A stretch of DNA of 64,000 nt from an uncultured Candidatus Saccharibacteria bacterium (GCA_947169915.1 CAMVRN010000004.1:1-64000), one strand, 5' to 3'; shown: positions 24,011-34,525, counted from the first letter of the stretch. A program made the numbers and translations. The notes: generated from the sequence alone by a model not told the origin.

Positions 24011-25702
24011 ATGGCGAAAGCAAAGTCCACAAAAGAAAGCGAGAAAGAGCTCGCTTCTAAAGCAACCAAAAAAACCGAAGAACCAAAGAAGGAGGTGAAG
24101 GCTAAAGAAGCCAAAGCCGAAAAGGCAGAAAAAGCTGAGAAAGTCGAAAAACCAACAAAAACCAAGAAATCAAAGAAGAATCTTTTCATCGGTCTTGGCG
24201 TTGGCGTTCTCGCCATTGGCGCAATAGTCGCTTGCTTCTGCATCTTTGCTAAAACCATCGACCCAGCCGACAAAAGAGCTAAGCTTAGCTACTCCAATTC
24301 ATTCTTTGTCGCCGACGACAACGTCTATACTCTTTACAATAGCGCTGGTGTTCGTATCACTTCAGACGAATATACCAACAAATCCGATTTCCTCGCTGGT
24401 TGTGCTGCCGTTCAAAAAGATGGTCAATACGCAGTTATCCGTGAAAATGGCACTCTCGCCGTCGACTTTGGGCGCTACGGCGAAATCGCTGCTCGTGGCG
24501 GTCTTTACTACGTCAAAGACGGCAACACAAAGCTTTACTCAGTCATAACTTGCGACGGCAAAGTTCTTGCCCAAGGCGCAGACATTACCATGCAAACTTA
24601 CGGTTATAATAACGGCTTTGCACTCGTCGAATCTGAGAAACAATACGACCTCTTCACTTGGGCTGGCGTTCGCCTAGTTAGCCTCCAAAAAGAAGATGGC
24701 GCAGATGACCCAATTCTCGACGCTTCAAACGATTTTGGAACGCTTTATTATAACGGTCAAAATTTTGTCTTCGATGCCCGCACTAGCCAAATGCTCGCCG
24801 CCTTCGAAGGCTATCAGTTCAGCATTGATGACGTTTCTGAATCCCGCTCCCAAATCCTTCTCGAAACCGACGAAGAGAACGTTCTCGTCAAACACAAGAT
24901 GCTCACAAACGGCGAAATCTACGACCTTTCCGACACCGAGAACTACGGCTTCGTCAATGAAGAATACCTCATCGGTTACAATGATTTCGAGAAAGTCGCC
25001 CTCCTCGACAACGAGTATAAACTTGTTAAGTATGTCGGTACTTATCTCTCGCTCAAAGACCTTGACAACTACGCAGTCCTAAACGACGATGATGATACCG
25101 AAGACAACACCGCTGATATTTTCTACCGCGGCGAAGTCGTCACTTCATTCGGCCTAGAGCCATACGTCGTCAGCGGTATTCTTTACGATGACTACTATCT
25201 AATCCGCGACAACGGAAAATTCCGCTTCTACAACCTCGACGGTACCGTTGCTTCCTTTAGTAAAGAATACGTCTCAGCTCTTGGCAACTTCAACAAAAGA
25301 CACCACGCAATCGTCGCTGACGAAGAGAACAAATACTACCTCATCAACACCCAAGGCCAGCAAATCAACGAAGGCACCTACAGGCGCATCTATCTTGAGG
25401 ACGGTGGTTACGAAATCAAAAACGATGATGACAAATACGGTATCTTGAACCTCGACGGCCAACTCGTCGTCGAGCCAAAATACACCAGTGTCTACTATCG
25501 CTCCGCCGCCGTCGACCACGCCATCTGGACCGGTCGCAACGCCTACAACGATTATGACGTCATCGACGCAGGCACTGGCAAAGTTATCCTTGAGCATGCT
25601 AACGTCCAAAACTTCTACGCTCATTACTTCACTGTAACGAACGCCGATAAAAAAACCGAGTACTATACCTACGACGGTACTTTGTTCTACACCACAAAAT
25701 AG
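24011..25702 (+). CDS. Membrane-anchored WG-repeat-like protein
   Basis: A 563-residue protein. Residues 1-58 are Lys/Glu/Ala-rich and cytoplasmic. A membrane helix follows at about 59-82 (LFIGLGVGVLAIGAIVACFCIF). The outer 480 residues are beta repeats of the WG/KWG type: units such as QKDGQYAVIRENGTLAV, DNGKFRFYNLDGTV and DDDKYGILNLDGQLVVEPKY. It probably forms a propeller-like surface domain. The ligand is unknown. A basic cytoplasmic region before a single anchor is a pattern shared with the 6179 and 11871 proteins. Confidence 0.7.
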   Translation: MAKAKSTKESEKELASKATKKTEEPKKEVKAKEAKAEKAEKAEKVEKPTKTKKSKKNLFIGLGVGVLAIGAIVACFCIFAKTIDPADKRAKLSYSNSFFVADDNVYTLYNSAGVRITSDEYTNKSDFLAGCAAVQKDGQYAVIRENGTLAVDFGRYGEIAARGGLYYVKDGNTKLYSVITCDGKVLAQGADITMQTYGYNNGFALVESEKQYDLFTWAGVRLVSLQKEDGADDPILDASNDFGTLYYNGQNFVFDARTSQMLAAFEGYQFSIDDVSESRSQILLETDEENVLVKHKMLTNGEIYDLSDTENYGFVNEEYLIGYNDFEKVALLDNEYKLVKYVGTYLSLKDLDNYAVLNDDDDTEDNTADIFYRGEVVTSFGLEPYVVSGILYDDYYLIRDNGKFRFYNLDGTVASFSKEYVSALGNFNKRHHAIVADEENKYYLINTQGQQINEGTYRRIYLEDGGYEIKNDDDKYGILNLDGQLVVEPKYTSVYYRSAAVDHAIWTGRNAYNDYDVIDAGTGKVILEHANVQNFYAHYFTVTNADKKTEYYTYDGTLFYTTK

Positions 25703-25717
25703 TACATTTTAGCACTC

Positions 25718-25746
25718 TTGACTTGCGACTGCTAATTCGCTATACT
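25718..25746 (+). promoter_or_regulatory. Promoter of clpC, leaderless type
   Basis: TTGACT (25718-25723), 17 bp, TATACT (25741-25746). The ATG begins 7 nt after the -10. Confidence 0.8.
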
Positions 25747-25753
25747 TTATAAT

Positions 25754-28237
25754 ATGCAAGATGAATTTTCCGAAATCATGAGCCACCTTTCCGAGAACGC
25801 CCGTTTCTCAATTCAGAAAGCTGACTATTACGCAAAGAAATACAACAACGGTTACATGGGCACCGAATATCTCCTCCTTGGCATTTTAGCAATGGACGCA
25901 AGTCAAGGCGCCAAACTCCTATTTAACTGGCACGTCTCTCTTGCTGACGCAGAAAAAGCGCTCGGTAAGACTGCTGTTGACACTCCGAATGAGGGCCAGA
26001 TGGCCATGATGTCGATTTCCGAATCAACTATCCTTACTCTTCAAATGGCACGTAACTTCGTCCGCGACGAAGGCCTCGACACCATCGGCACCGAACATCT
26101 TCTCTACGCCCTCATCAATCAGTCGAACTCCAACGCCGCTTCTCTTCTTAAGAAGCTTGAGGTCGACCTTGACGCCCTCGCAGAAGAAATCGAAAAAGTT
26201 GTCGATTCTGAAGTCGCAGAATACAAATTCTCGAAAGAGAAACAAAAATACACCCGTAAAAACCCGCTTCGCTGGCTCTCTCGCTTCGGTTCCGACCTAA
26301 CCGAGATGGCTCGCACCGGCAAACTCGACAACGTTATCGGTCGCGACAAAGAAATTGAACGCACAATCACAGTCCTCTGTCGTCGTACGAAATCCAATCC
26401 TGTTCTAATCGGAGAAGCTGGCGTCGGCAAGACCGCCATCGTTGAAGGTCTCGCTCAAAAAATCGTCAAAAACGAAGTTCCAAGCCTTCTTATCGGCAAA
26501 CATATCTACCAAGTCGACCTCTCCAGCCTCCTCGCTGGTACTAAATTTCGTGGCGAGTTCGAGGAACGCATTAAAGGCATTATTGACGAAGCATCGTCCG
26601 ACGATACAATCATCTTATTTATCGACGAACTTCATCTCCTAAGCGGAGCCGGTTCTTCTGAAGGCTCCATGGACGCCGCAAACATCTTAAAACCTGCGCT
26701 CGCTCGTGGCAAAATCCGTCTCATCGGCGCCACCACTCTCGATGAATATCGTAAGTCTATCGAAAAAGACCGCGCCCTCTCCCGTCGCTTCCAAACTGTT
26801 CTCGTTGAAGAACCAGCCCCAGGCGTCACTCTCCGCATCTTGAAAGGAATCAAGTCCCACTACGAAAAACACCATTCCGTCATCATCCCAGATGAGATTC
26901 TCGAGACCGCCATCAACATGTCCACTCGTTACATCAACGACCGCTTCATGCCAGACAAAGTCATCGACGTCATTGATGAAGCCAGCGCCATCGCCAAAGT
27001 AGAAGCAGACAAAAAAGGCGGTGGGGAACTAAAGAAACTCAAAATCGAATTCGGCGAACTCGAGCAAAAGATGGAAGACTCCGCCGAAAAGAACGACTAC
27101 GAAACCGCTGCCGAGTTCAAAACCAAATCCGAACAGGTAAAGCAGAAAATCAAAGAACTCGAAAAGAAAGGTGTCAAAGTCGAAGATAATCCAGTTTTGA
27201 CCGAAGAGAACCTTGCAACTGCTATCTCCCTAAAAACCGGCATTCCTGTCTCTAAAGTTCATGGCGACGAAATGGAACTCTTGAAAAATCTCGAGTCCCA
27301 TCTCAAGAAATCCGTCATCGGCCAAGACGAGGCAATTAAATCTGTCTCGAAGGCCATCCGTCGTGGTCGCTCCGGCATTACAAACGCCAATCGCCCAATC
27401 GGCTCCTTCCTTTTCATGGGCCCAACTGGCGTCGGCAAAACCGAACTTGCTCGCGTCCTCGCTCGCGAAGTCTTCGGCGGAGACAACTCTCTGATAAAAA
27501 TTGATATGTCTGAATTCGGCGAGAAGCATAACGTCTCCCGACTCGTCGGCGCTCCAGCAGGCTACGTCGGTTATGACGATGGCGGCAAACTTACCGAAGC
27601 CGTTCGTCGCCGTCCATATTCCGTCGTTCTCTTCGACGAAATCGAAAAGGCTCATCCTGATGTCTTCAATATGCTCCTTCAAATTCTCGAAGATGGCATC
27701 TTGACCGACGGGCAGGGAAATAAGATTAAGTTCAACAATACAATCATCATCTTAACCAGCAACCTCGGCGCAAACGATGCCTACCGTGAAGACTCCTTCG
27801 GCTTCGCCGAAAAGACTAAAGCCAAGAAGACCAAGAAAGAACTCGACCGCGAGTATGAAGAATCCAAAGAATATGCCATGCGCGCCTTGAAGAAGACCAT
27901 GCGTCCTGAACTCATCAATCGCCTCGATTCTATCCTTGTCTTCCGCGCTTTGACCGAAGAAGACGTCGATAAAATCTTTGACGTTCTTATGAACGATTTG
28001 AAGAAACGCCTCGGCACCAAAGACCTCGGTCTCAAAATCGACGCCAAAGTCCGCAAATTCCTCATCGACCGCGGATTTGACCCGAAAAACGGCGCACGTC
28101 CGCTTCGTCGCGCTATCGAGGACAACCTCGAATCACTCCTCTCTGAAGCTATCATCGACGGTACTTTGAAAAAAGGCGACGTCGCCGTCGTAACCGTGAA
28201 GAAAAACCAACTAAGCCTAGGAGTAGAACATGCTTAA
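25754..28237 (+). CDS. clpC: ATP-dependent Clp protease ATPase subunit ClpC
   Basis: An 827-residue HSP100 unfoldase. Two N-terminal Clp repeats (about 5-150) precede the first AAA+ domain with Walker A GEAGVGKT near 221 and Walker [13 protein letters not shown]-like coiled coil ([20 protein letters not shown], about 435-465) lies in the middle domain. The second AAA+ domain has GPTGVGKT near 556 and [11 protein letters not shown], with the C-terminal D2-small domain after it. It feeds substrates to ClpP, encoded 1 kb downstream in the same operon. The start is probably leaderless. Confidence 0.95.
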   Translation: MQDEFSEIMSHLSENARFSIQKADYYAKKYNNGYMGTEYLLLGILAMDASQGAKLLFNWHVSLADAEKALGKTAVDTPNEGQMAMMSISESTILTLQMARNFVRDEGLDTIGTEHLLYALINQSNSNAASLLKKLEVDLDALAEEIEKVVDSEVAEYKFSKEKQKYTRKNPLRWLSRFGSDLTEMARTGKLDNVIGRDKEIERTITVLCRRTKSNPVLIGEAGVGKTAIVEGLAQKIVKNEVPSLLIGKHIYQVDLSSLLAGTKFRGEFEERIKGIIDEASSDDTIILFIDELHLLSGAGSSEGSMDAANILKPALARGKIRLIGATTLDEYRKSIEKDRALSRRFQTVLVEEPAPGVTLRILKGIKSHYEKHHSVIIPDEILETAINMSTRYINDRFMPDKVIDVIDEASAIAKVEADKKGGGELKKLKIEFGELEQKMEDSAEKNDYETAAEFKTKSEQVKQKIKELEKKGVKVEDNPVLTEENLATAISLKTGIPVSKVHGDEMELLKNLESHLKKSVIGQDEAIKSVSKAIRRGRSGITNANRPIGSFLFMGPTGVGKTELARVLAREVFGGDNSLIKIDMSEFGEKHNVSRLVGAPAGYVGYDDGGKLTEAVRRRPYSVVLFDEIEKAHPDVFNMLLQILEDGILTDGQGNKIKFNNTIIILTSNLGANDAYREDSFGFAEKTKAKKTKKELDREYEESKEYAMRALKKTMRPELINRLDSILVFRALTEEDVDKIFDVLMNDLKKRLGTKDLGLKIDAKVRKFLIDRGFDPKNGARPLRRAIEDNLESLLSEAIIDGTLKKGDVAVVTVKKNQLSLGVEHA

Positions 28238-29222
28238 CGACAAACCAAAAAATCGCAAACCCCTCATTTTACTATGCGTTTTCGCACTCATCGCGGTTCT
28301 TGCCGTCATCTTCTTCCTAAATCATGATTTCTTCATCGACTCCTTTAACGCTATGACCTATAATCCGTCTCCGGCCATGTCAGAAATCCGCAGCAACCTA
28401 AACCTCACAAACGACGGCCTGCGCATCTTCAATGCCTCCCATCCAGTTCTTTCTTCCCGCGACGAATTCAATGAAGCCTGCCAGTCCCACGACGAAGCCG
28501 TTTCCGTCCTCGGGTGCTACGATACGAACAAGCATGTCTTTGTCTATAATGTCGAGGACGAAACCCTCGCCGGCATCCGCGAATCGACGTCCGCTCATGA
28601 ATTCCTCCACGCCGTTTGGGACCGTCTCTCGACCGTCGAAAAGGAAAACCTAGAGCCAATCCTTATAGAAACTTACGACAACCACCTAGAACTAAAAGAA
28701 ACCATCGAATCATACGACGAAAAAGAACGCCTTGACGAGATTTATGTCCGACTTGCCACTCAAGTCGCAGAGCTCCCTAGCTCACTCGAATCACACTACG
28801 CAAAATACTTCCGTAACCAAGACACCATCGTCGAATACTACGACGCCTACATTGCTCCATTCAATGAGCTCAAAAACCAAATCGAGAAACTAAAAACCGA
28901 ACTCGATACCTTCGAAAGAGAAATCAACATTCGCTCTTCAGCCCTCGACGAACGCGTTTCCGAATTCGAGGACGCCGTAGACGAATTCAATGATTGTGCC
29001 GACACTGCAGGGTGCTTCAGCTCCGAATACGCTTTCCGTACTCGTCGCACCGAACTCGTTGACGAACAAGAGTCCATCAACGCGGAGAATACCGCCATCA
29101 ACATCCTAATCGATACATACAACTCAAAAGTCACCGTCTACAACCAGTCCATCGCCCGCTCTACCGACCTCCAAAACAAGATTAACAGCAACTCTAACCT
29201 AAACGTAGTAAACGAAGAATAG
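28230..29222 (+). CDS. Membrane-anchored HExxH metalloprotease candidate
   Basis: A 330-residue protein overlapping the clpC 3' end by 8 nt, behind a TAGGAG site. An N-terminal membrane helix (about 11-31) is followed by a domain containing [13 protein letters not shown] (H123-E-F-L-H127), the zincin zinc-binding motif. The third ligand is not obvious. Residues 200-310 form a coiled coil, with a Cys pair in the middle ([10 protein letters not shown]). A protease at the membrane, sandwiched between clpC and clpP, suggests a shared proteolysis or stress role. I do not recognise a named family. Confidence 0.65.
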   Translation: MLNDKPKNRKPLILLCVFALIAVLAVIFFLNHDFFIDSFNAMTYNPSPAMSEIRSNLNLTNDGLRIFNASHPVLSSRDEFNEACQSHDEAVSVLGCYDTNKHVFVYNVEDETLAGIRESTSAHEFLHAVWDRLSTVEKENLEPILIETYDNHLELKETIESYDEKERLDEIYVRLATQVAELPSSLESHYAKYFRNQDTIVEYYDAYIAPFNELKNQIEKLKTELDTFEREINIRSSALDERVSEFEDAVDEFNDCADTAGCFSSEYAFRTRRTELVDEQESINAENTAINILIDTYNSKVTVYNQSIARSTDLQNKINSNSNLNVVNEE

Positions 29223-29232
29223 AAAGGATTAT

Positions 29233-29823
29233 ATGAAACAACCAAAAGACTATCTCGTTCCAACCGTCGTCGAAGAAACCGCTCGTGGCGAACGTGCTTA
29301 CGACATTTATTCAAGGCTCTTAAACGACCGCATCGTCTTCCTCGGCGAAGATGTAAACTCCCACACCGCCAACCTTGTTGTAGCTCAGCTTCTCTTCCTC
29401 GCCCATGAGGACCCAAAGAGACCAATTAAGCTCTACATCAACTCCCCAGGTGGCTCAGTCTACGACGGTCTCGCCATCATCGACACCATGAATTACATCG
29501 AACCAGACGTCGAAACAATCGGTATTGGTCTTCAAGCATCGATGGGCGCTATGCTCCTATCTTCTGGAGCAAAAGGTCATCGCTATTGTCTTCCAAATGC
29601 CCGCATCATGATTCATCAACCATCTTCCGGAACTGAGGGTAAAATCACCGACCAGGAAATTATGCTTCGCGAAGGAGTGTTTCTAAAGAAACGTCTTGCT
29701 GAAATCTTTGCCAAAAATACCGGCAAAAAACTCGAACAAGTCGAAAAAGACATGGACCGCGATAACTGGATGTCCGCCGAAGAAGCCCTCTCCTACGGTA
29801 TCATCGATAAAATCATTAAATAG
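29233..29823 (+). CDS. clpP: ATP-dependent Clp protease proteolytic subunit ClpP
   Basis: A 196-residue serine peptidase of standard length starting [31 protein letters not shown]. The catalytic triad is visible: Ser in [11 protein letters not shown], His in ARIMIHQPS and Asp in [12 protein letters not shown]. It assembles as a double heptamer capped by ClpC. AAAGGA lies 6 nt before the ATG. It is third in the clpC operon, after the HExxH protein. Confidence 0.96.
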   Translation: MKQPKDYLVPTVVEETARGERAYDIYSRLLNDRIVFLGEDVNSHTANLVVAQLLFLAHEDPKRPIKLYINSPGGSVYDGLAIIDTMNYIEPDVETIGIGLQASMGAMLLSSGAKGHRYCLPNARIMIHQPSSGTEGKITDQEIMLREGVFLKKRLAEIFAKNTGKKLEQVEKDMDRDNWMSAEEALSYGIIDKIIK

Positions 29824-29837
29824 TTTATAATCAATAT

Positions 29838-30077
29838 ATGACATCAAGCGACCAAGAATCGCCAACAAAACTCAAGAAAATCGGTGCCTTTATTAAAGAC
29901 CGAAAGAAGATTTTTATTCCGATTCTAATCGTTATTATCTGTGCGGTCATCGGCATCTTGGTCTTTACTTCCGGAAAATCCAATACTTCATCTGCAGAAC
30001 CTCAAATCGCTCCTCAAGTTCCCGGAACAGACCTCGACCAAAACCTAGAAGAACAGTCCACAACCGCCGAGGAATAG
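29838..30077 (+). CDS. Small single-pass membrane protein, 79 aa
   Basis: A basic cytoplasmic N-terminus, one membrane helix (about 26-46, IFIPILIVIICAVIGILVFT) and an acidic Pro/Gln/Glu-rich outer tail. TATAAT at 29826-29831 ends 6 nt before the ATG, so it has its own leaderless transcript although it directly follows clpP. The function is unknown. Confidence 0.55.
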   Translation: MTSSDQESPTKLKKIGAFIKDRKKIFIPILIVIICAVIGILVFTSGKSNTSSAEPQIAPQVPGTDLDQNLEEQSTTAEE

Positions 30078-30142
30078 TGAAACATTTTTTCAGATATGAT
30101 ACAATATCCTTATATAGGTAACTTTTTCCAAGCGAGGATATT

Positions 30143-30643
30143 ATGGAAAACGAAACCGCTGACAAATCACCGGAGAACAAAAAAGAGGACAATCGTCGCC
30201 GACTGAAAATCAGTCTTATCATACTTATCGCCGTCGTTGCGGCCGCCATATTTGCCGTCCGCGGACCAATCAAGCAAATCGGTATCTCGACAAAGAACGC
30301 TGCTCGTCGTGCCGACTACGAATTCGTTATTTCAAATATCAAAGAATTCATTTCCGAACACGGTAGCTACCCGAACCCACTAACAACTTTGCCTTCAGAC
30401 CTCCTAAAAGGGAAGTTCACCGACCCAGACGGAAACAATTACATTCTCCGCATGGTTTATTGTGGCTCCGGCTACATCGCTTGCCCAGGCTCACCAAAAG
30501 TCACTGTCGGCGAAATACTTGTCATCAGCTACGCAAAATGCAACGCAGACGACGGCCTTATCAGCCTTAGTGATGACCCGAACGATTATGCCGTTTGGGG
30601 ATATCAACAAGGCACTAGCCCTGCCTGTGTCGGCTCCAATTAG
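30143..30643 (+). CDS. Pseudopilin-like membrane protein
   Basis: A 166-residue protein. A charged N-terminus of about 22 residues precedes a membrane helix (about 24-43). It then reads ARRADYEFVISNIKEFISEHGSYPNPLTTLPSDLL and DPDGNNYIL, the layout of type II secretion or type IV pilin-like globular domains: helix, short Pro-containing loop and a DP(D/G)G strand region. The conserved prepilin cleavage motif (G/FxxxE) is not evident, so it may stay as an uncleaved anchor. Two Cys pairs could be disulfide-linked. An AGCGAGGA site precedes the ATG. Confidence 0.6.
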   Translation: MENETADKSPENKKEDNRRRLKISLIILIAVVAAAIFAVRGPIKQIGISTKNAARRADYEFVISNIKEFISEHGSYPNPLTTLPSDLLKGKFTDPDGNNYILRMVYCGSGYIACPGSPKVTVGEILVISYAKCNADDGLISLSDDPNDYAVWGYQQGTSPACVGSN

Positions 30644-30675
30644 TCTCATACCCAAATCTGTGCTATAATACTTCC

Positions 30676-31365
30676 ATGAATTCGGAGGTAAACGGTCTTT
30701 TTGTGGTAGCGCACGAGCTAAAAGCTCCGCTTGCGCTTATGCGCCAACTCGCGCTTTGTCTTGACCCTGATAATCCCGCTGAGGTTAAGGATTCCCAGTC
30801 AAAATTAATTTCCGTTTCCGACCGCGCCCTTCGCCAAGTCTCCGACCTCTCAAAAGTCGCTCGTCTCGAAGACGGTCTTTTCGAAATGGAACCAATCGCC
30901 GTCCGTGGCGTTTGCGACGAAGTTGCCGCCGAACTCGAATATCTTTTCCGCTTCAACAAGAAACACCTTTCCGTCCGCTACACAAACAAATCTCGTTTGG
31001 TCTATGCAAACCGCGAACTTCTCCAATCCGTGATTTATAATTTCTGCGCCAACGCAATAAAGTACTCTTCCGACTATTCTTCGTCGGTCCTGACCGTTTC
31101 CGACAGCAAATCTCGCGTCAAAATCGCAGTCCGCGACTTTGGCCCGTCTCTTCCAAAAGAGATTTACGACAAGATTTCTTCTGGCAAGCTCGACGCTCCG
31201 ACGGGCATTTCTTTCCGTCCAGATTCCTCCGGCCTCGGCCTCTATATCGCAACGAAATTCGCCCGTTTCATGAAAGCCGACGTCGGCGCCATCCGCCACC
31301 GCGACGGAACAAGTTTCTTCGTCGAACTACCAATCTCTCATCAAGGAACTTTATTCGATGCGTAA
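30676..31365 (+). CDS. Soluble sensor histidine kinase core
   Basis: A 229-residue protein made only of the kinase core. A HisKA-type dimerisation helix has VVAHELKAPLALMRQL (His13 as phosphoacceptor). HATPase_c follows, with N-box SVIYNFCANAIKYS, G1 VRDFGPSLP and G2 SGLGLYIATKFA. There is no membrane segment or recognisable sensor domain. TATAAT (30664-30669) ends 6 nt before the ATG. It overlaps the receiver gene by 8 nt. Confidence 0.88.
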   Translation: MNSEVNGLFVVAHELKAPLALMRQLALCLDPDNPAEVKDSQSKLISVSDRALRQVSDLSKVARLEDGLFEMEPIAVRGVCDEVAAELEYLFRFNKKHLSVRYTNKSRLVYANRELLQSVIYNFCANAIKYSSDYSSSVLTVSDSKSRVKIAVRDFGPSLPKEIYDKISSGKLDAPTGISFRPDSSGLGLYIATKFARFMKADVGAIRHRDGTSFFVELPISHQGTLFDA

Positions 31366-31735
31366 GAAGAAGTCTTCCATCTTCATTATTGACGACGACG
31401 AACTGTTCGCAGACTGTATAGAAAAACCTGCAAAAAAAGCCAACAAAGACTTAATAGTAAAAAGATTCAACAACGCAATCGACGCAATTAACGCCCTCGA
31501 GCCCCCACTTCCAAAACTCATTTTTCTCGACATTCTTCTTCCTGGCGTCGACGGGTTCACCTTTCTAAACGAGCTCACATCTTACCCCGACACCGCCAAA
31601 ATCCCCATCATCCTTATCACGAGCTTAAAACTACCTGAAACAGATTTGTCAATTTACGGGATAAAAGCTATACTAAATAAAGAAACCATGAAACCTTCGG
31701 AGGTCGCCCAATATGTCGAACGATATACGAACTAA
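31358..31735 (+). CDS. Single-domain response regulator
   Basis: A 125-residue receiver domain with the acidic pocket FIIDDDELF, phosphoacceptor Asp58 in LIFLDILLPGVDGF, the conserved Thr/Ser in IILITSLK and the Lys in ILNKETM. No output domain is attached. It overlaps the kinase gene by 8 nt and recO by 23 nt, so the three are translationally coupled. Signalling probably passes by protein-protein contact; the target is unknown. Confidence 0.88.
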   Translation: MRKKKSSIFIIDDDELFADCIEKPAKKANKDLIVKRFNNAIDAINALEPPLPKLIFLDILLPGVDGFTFLNELTSYPDTAKIPIILITSLKLPETDLSIYGIKAILNKETMKPSEVAQYVERYTN

Positions 31736-32390
31736 AGCCACCGTCCTCAGACGCACGAACTATGGCGAAGCGGACAGAGTTCTAACGCTTTTGACTGAAC
31801 AAGGAATTTACTCAGCCATGGCAAAAGGCGTGCGCAAGGAGAAATCCAAACTCGCCGGCGCTGTCGAACTCTTTACGATTTCCGACGTTACTCTCCACCA
31901 ATCTCGCAACAACAAACTCTACATTTTGACCTCAGCAAAGATGCTCGAGCACTACGACCAAATCGTCTACAAGCTCTCCGAGCTTGAACTTGCTGCCATG
32001 ATTATGAAGCAGATAGGGAAATACGCCGAGAACTCATCCGGCCCCGAATATTTTAATCTTCTTCGTGAAATCCTTTCCGCTCTTAATGCCGGCGTCAATC
32101 CTGAGCTCATCGAAACTTGGTTCTGGTTCAACCTTTCCCGTATCAACGGCGAACAAATCAATCTCGTAAAAGATGTGAATGGCGACCCACTCGACTCGTT
32201 TAAAACTTATATTTGGGATTCAACCGAAAGTGCACTCCGCGAACAACTCGGTGGCAACGTCGCCGCCGAAGACATCAAGCTCATGCGCTTAATGCTCTCA
32301 AACACGCTAAAAACCACTTCGCGCGTCAAAGACATCGCTTCCCACCTCCCCACTCTCCTCTACATCTCGAAAATCATCGCCAAACAATAA
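31713..32390 (+). CDS. recO: DNA repair protein RecO
   Basis: A 225-residue protein with the N-terminal OB-fold signature KATVLRRTNYGEADRVLTLLTEQGIYSAMAKGVRKEKSKLAG and an all-helical C-terminal half. RecO works with RecR to load RecA on SSB-coated DNA. The Cys4 zinc motif found in many RecO C-termini is absent. It starts within the receiver gene behind TCGGAGG. Confidence 0.88.
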   Translation: MSNDIRTKATVLRRTNYGEADRVLTLLTEQGIYSAMAKGVRKEKSKLAGAVELFTISDVTLHQSRNNKLYILTSAKMLEHYDQIVYKLSELELAAMIMKQIGKYAENSSGPEYFNLLREILSALNAGVNPELIETWFWFNLSRINGEQINLVKDVNGDPLDSFKTYIWDSTESALREQLGGNVAAEDIKLMRLMLSNTLKTTSRVKDIASHLPTLLYISKIIAKQ

Positions 32391-32448
32391 ACCTCGCAAA
32401 GACCTTGGCGCCTCTCTTCCTCTAGCCAAATATGCTATAATATAGAAT

Positions 32449-33777
32449 ATGTCAAATCTAGATTCTATTGTTAGTTTGTGTAAGCGTCGCGGTTTCGTCT
32501 TCCCAGGCTCCGATGTTTACGGTGGCTTCGCCGGCACTTGGGACTTCGGTCCTCTCGGCGTCATGCTAAAGAAAAACATCATGGACACATGGTGGAATTA
32601 CTGGGTAGAGAAGCGTGACGATATTTTCGGCGTCGATGCCGACGTTATCATGAACCCACGTACATGGCTCGCTTCTGGCCACACGACCACCTTTGCCGAC
32701 CCACTAATCGAATGTAAAGCTTGTCATGGCCGTTTTCGCGCCGACAAACTCGCAAAAGGCCTGAACGAACACGTTACAGACGACGAATTTATTAAACTCC
32801 ACGTAAAATGTCCGACTTGTGGCCAGGAAGCTTGGGGCCCAATCCGCATGTTTAACATGATGTTCAAGACCCACGTTGGTCCTGTTTCTGACGACACCTC
32901 AACCGCCTACCTCCGCCCAGAAACCGCTCAAGGTATTTTCGTGAACTACCGCAACGTAGTCGATTCGTTCTATCCTGATATGCCGTTCGGCATCGCTCAA
33001 CAGGGAAAAGCATTCCGAAACGAAATCTCCCCGCGTGACTTTATTCTCCGCGACCGTGAATGCACCCAGATGGAAATCGAATACTTTGTTCATCCAAACA
33101 ATTGGGAATCTACTTTTGAAAAATTCTTAGACGACTCTGACGAATTCTTGGAGAAAGAAATGGGCTTGACTTTGGAAAAGATTAATCATGTCGAAGTCGC
33201 TCCCGAAGACCGTGCTCATTATTCAAAACGCACCGTCGACTTCATGTTTAACTATCCAAACGGCGAAGAGGAGCTCATGGGCCTCGCCTATCGTACGGAT
33301 TTCGATTTGAAAAACATCGAGCAAGAATCTGGAAAGTCGATGGAATACCGCGACAAAAACACTGGCGAATCTTTCGTTCCGCATGTCATCGAGCCATCAA
33401 TCGGTGTTGAGCGTCTCTTCTTGGCCGTCCTCGCCGACGCCTACACCGAAGAGAAAGTGGAAGGAAAAGAAGAAATTCGCACGGTTTTGAAGCTTCCTGA
33501 GAATCTTGCTCCGTACAAGTTCTGCGTCTCTCCACTCTTGAAAAACAAACCCGAACTCGTTGAAAAAGCTCGCGAGGTCTTCGAGATGTTAAAGAAGAAA
33601 TACACCTTCGTTACTTGGGATGATTCTGGAAACATCGGCAAACGCTATCGCAAACAAGACGAAATCGGCACCCCGAAATGTATCGTTATCGACTTCGATA
33701 CCTTGACCGACGGGACTGTTACAGTTCGCTTCCGCGACGACGCTTCACAAATCCGCATCAAGCCCGAAGAGCTCTAA
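32449..33777 (+). CDS. glyS: Glycyl-tRNA synthetase (alpha2 type)
   Basis: A 442-residue class II synthetase of the dimeric type. It opens LDSIVSLCKRRGFVFPGSDVYGG and carries WDFGPLGVMLKKNI, a zinc-like Cys set (CKACHGRF and CPTCGQE), motif 2-like FRNEISPRDFILRDREC-TQMEIEYF, motif 3 PSIGVERLFLAVL and a C-terminal anticodon-binding domain. TATAAT (32436-32441) ends 7 nt before the ATG, a leaderless start. Confidence 0.96.
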   Translation: MSNLDSIVSLCKRRGFVFPGSDVYGGFAGTWDFGPLGVMLKKNIMDTWWNYWVEKRDDIFGVDADVIMNPRTWLASGHTTTFADPLIECKACHGRFRADKLAKGLNEHVTDDEFIKLHVKCPTCGQEAWGPIRMFNMMFKTHVGPVSDDTSTAYLRPETAQGIFVNYRNVVDSFYPDMPFGIAQQGKAFRNEISPRDFILRDRECTQMEIEYFVHPNNWESTFEKFLDDSDEFLEKEMGLTLEKINHVEVAPEDRAHYSKRTVDFMFNYPNGEEELMGLAYRTDFDLKNIEQESGKSMEYRDKNTGESFVPHVIEPSIGVERLFLAVLADAYTEEKVEGKEEIRTVLKLPENLAPYKFCVSPLLKNKPELVEKAREVFEMLKKKYTFVTWDDSGNIGKRYRKQDEIGTPKCIVIDFDTLTDGTVTVRFRDDASQIRIKPEEL

Positions 33778-33833
33778 GCGCCACAAAAATAGAAAAATGT
33801 GTTATTATAAAATGAACAACTAAAGGAGTTTAT

Positions 33834-34475
33834 ATGGCAGATTTCAATAAAGTTTTGACCCCAGGCGACTACGAAAACGGCGAACTTAATGTCGTTATCG
33901 AAATTCCAACCGGCTCAAACCACAAAATCGAATGGGATAGAAAGCACGCTTGCTTCATGCTTGACCGTGTCGAGCCTATCGCTTTTGCAAAACCATGCAA
34001 CTACGGCTTTATTCCGCAAACAATTGACGAAGACGGCGACGAACTCGACGCTCTCGTTATTACCGACCAACCTTTAACAACAGGTGTTTGGCTCAAAGCC
34101 CGCATCCTCGGCGTCATGAAATTCGTCGATGGTGGCGAAGTCGATGACAAAATCATCTGCGTTCCTGCCGACGACCGCAACAATGGCGACATGTACCAAA
34201 CTCTCGAAGACTTGCCAAAGCAGCTCATTGAGCAAATCCGCTTCCACTTCAACCACTACAAGGATTTGAAGAAGCCAGGCACAACCGAAGTTAAGGAATT
34301 CGCCGACGTAAAGACCGCGAAGAAAGTCATCGCCGACTCTATCGCTCGTTATGTCGAAGCTCATCCAGAACTAAAAACCAAAGAAGAACTTAAAAACATC
34401 GCCGAAGACGCTAAAGTCGCCGCGAAAAACTTCGCAAAGACCGCAAAGAAAGCTTGGGACGACGCAACTAAATAA
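33834..34475 (+). CDS. ppa: Inorganic pyrophosphatase
   Basis: A 213-residue family I enzyme hydrolysing pyrophosphate. The signature DEDGDELDALVI gives the metal-binding Asps, with VVIEIPTGSNHKIEWD, NYGFIPQT and the later HFNHYKDLKKPG. The core is about 170 residues; the additional 35-40 are an Ala/Lys-rich helical tail. AAAGGAG lies 8 nt before the ATG. Confidence 0.94.
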   Translation: MADFNKVLTPGDYENGELNVVIEIPTGSNHKIEWDRKHACFMLDRVEPIAFAKPCNYGFIPQTIDEDGDELDALVITDQPLTTGVWLKARILGVMKFVDGGEVDDKIICVPADDRNNGDMYQTLEDLPKQLIEQIRFHFNHYKDLKKPGTTEVKEFADVKTAKKVIADSIARYVEAHPELKTKEELKNIAEDAKVAAKNFAKTAKKAWDDATK

Positions 34476-34492
34476 TCGCCCGTAATAGTTCA

Positions 34493-34525
34493 AAAATAGG
34501 TTGTCGAGAGGACAACCTATTTTAT
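34493..34525. terminator. Bidirectional terminator between ppa and rarA
   Basis: A long stem AAAATAGGTTGTC/GACAACCTATTTT with loop GAGAG has T-runs in both directions, serving the convergent ppa and rarA genes. Confidence 0.8.
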
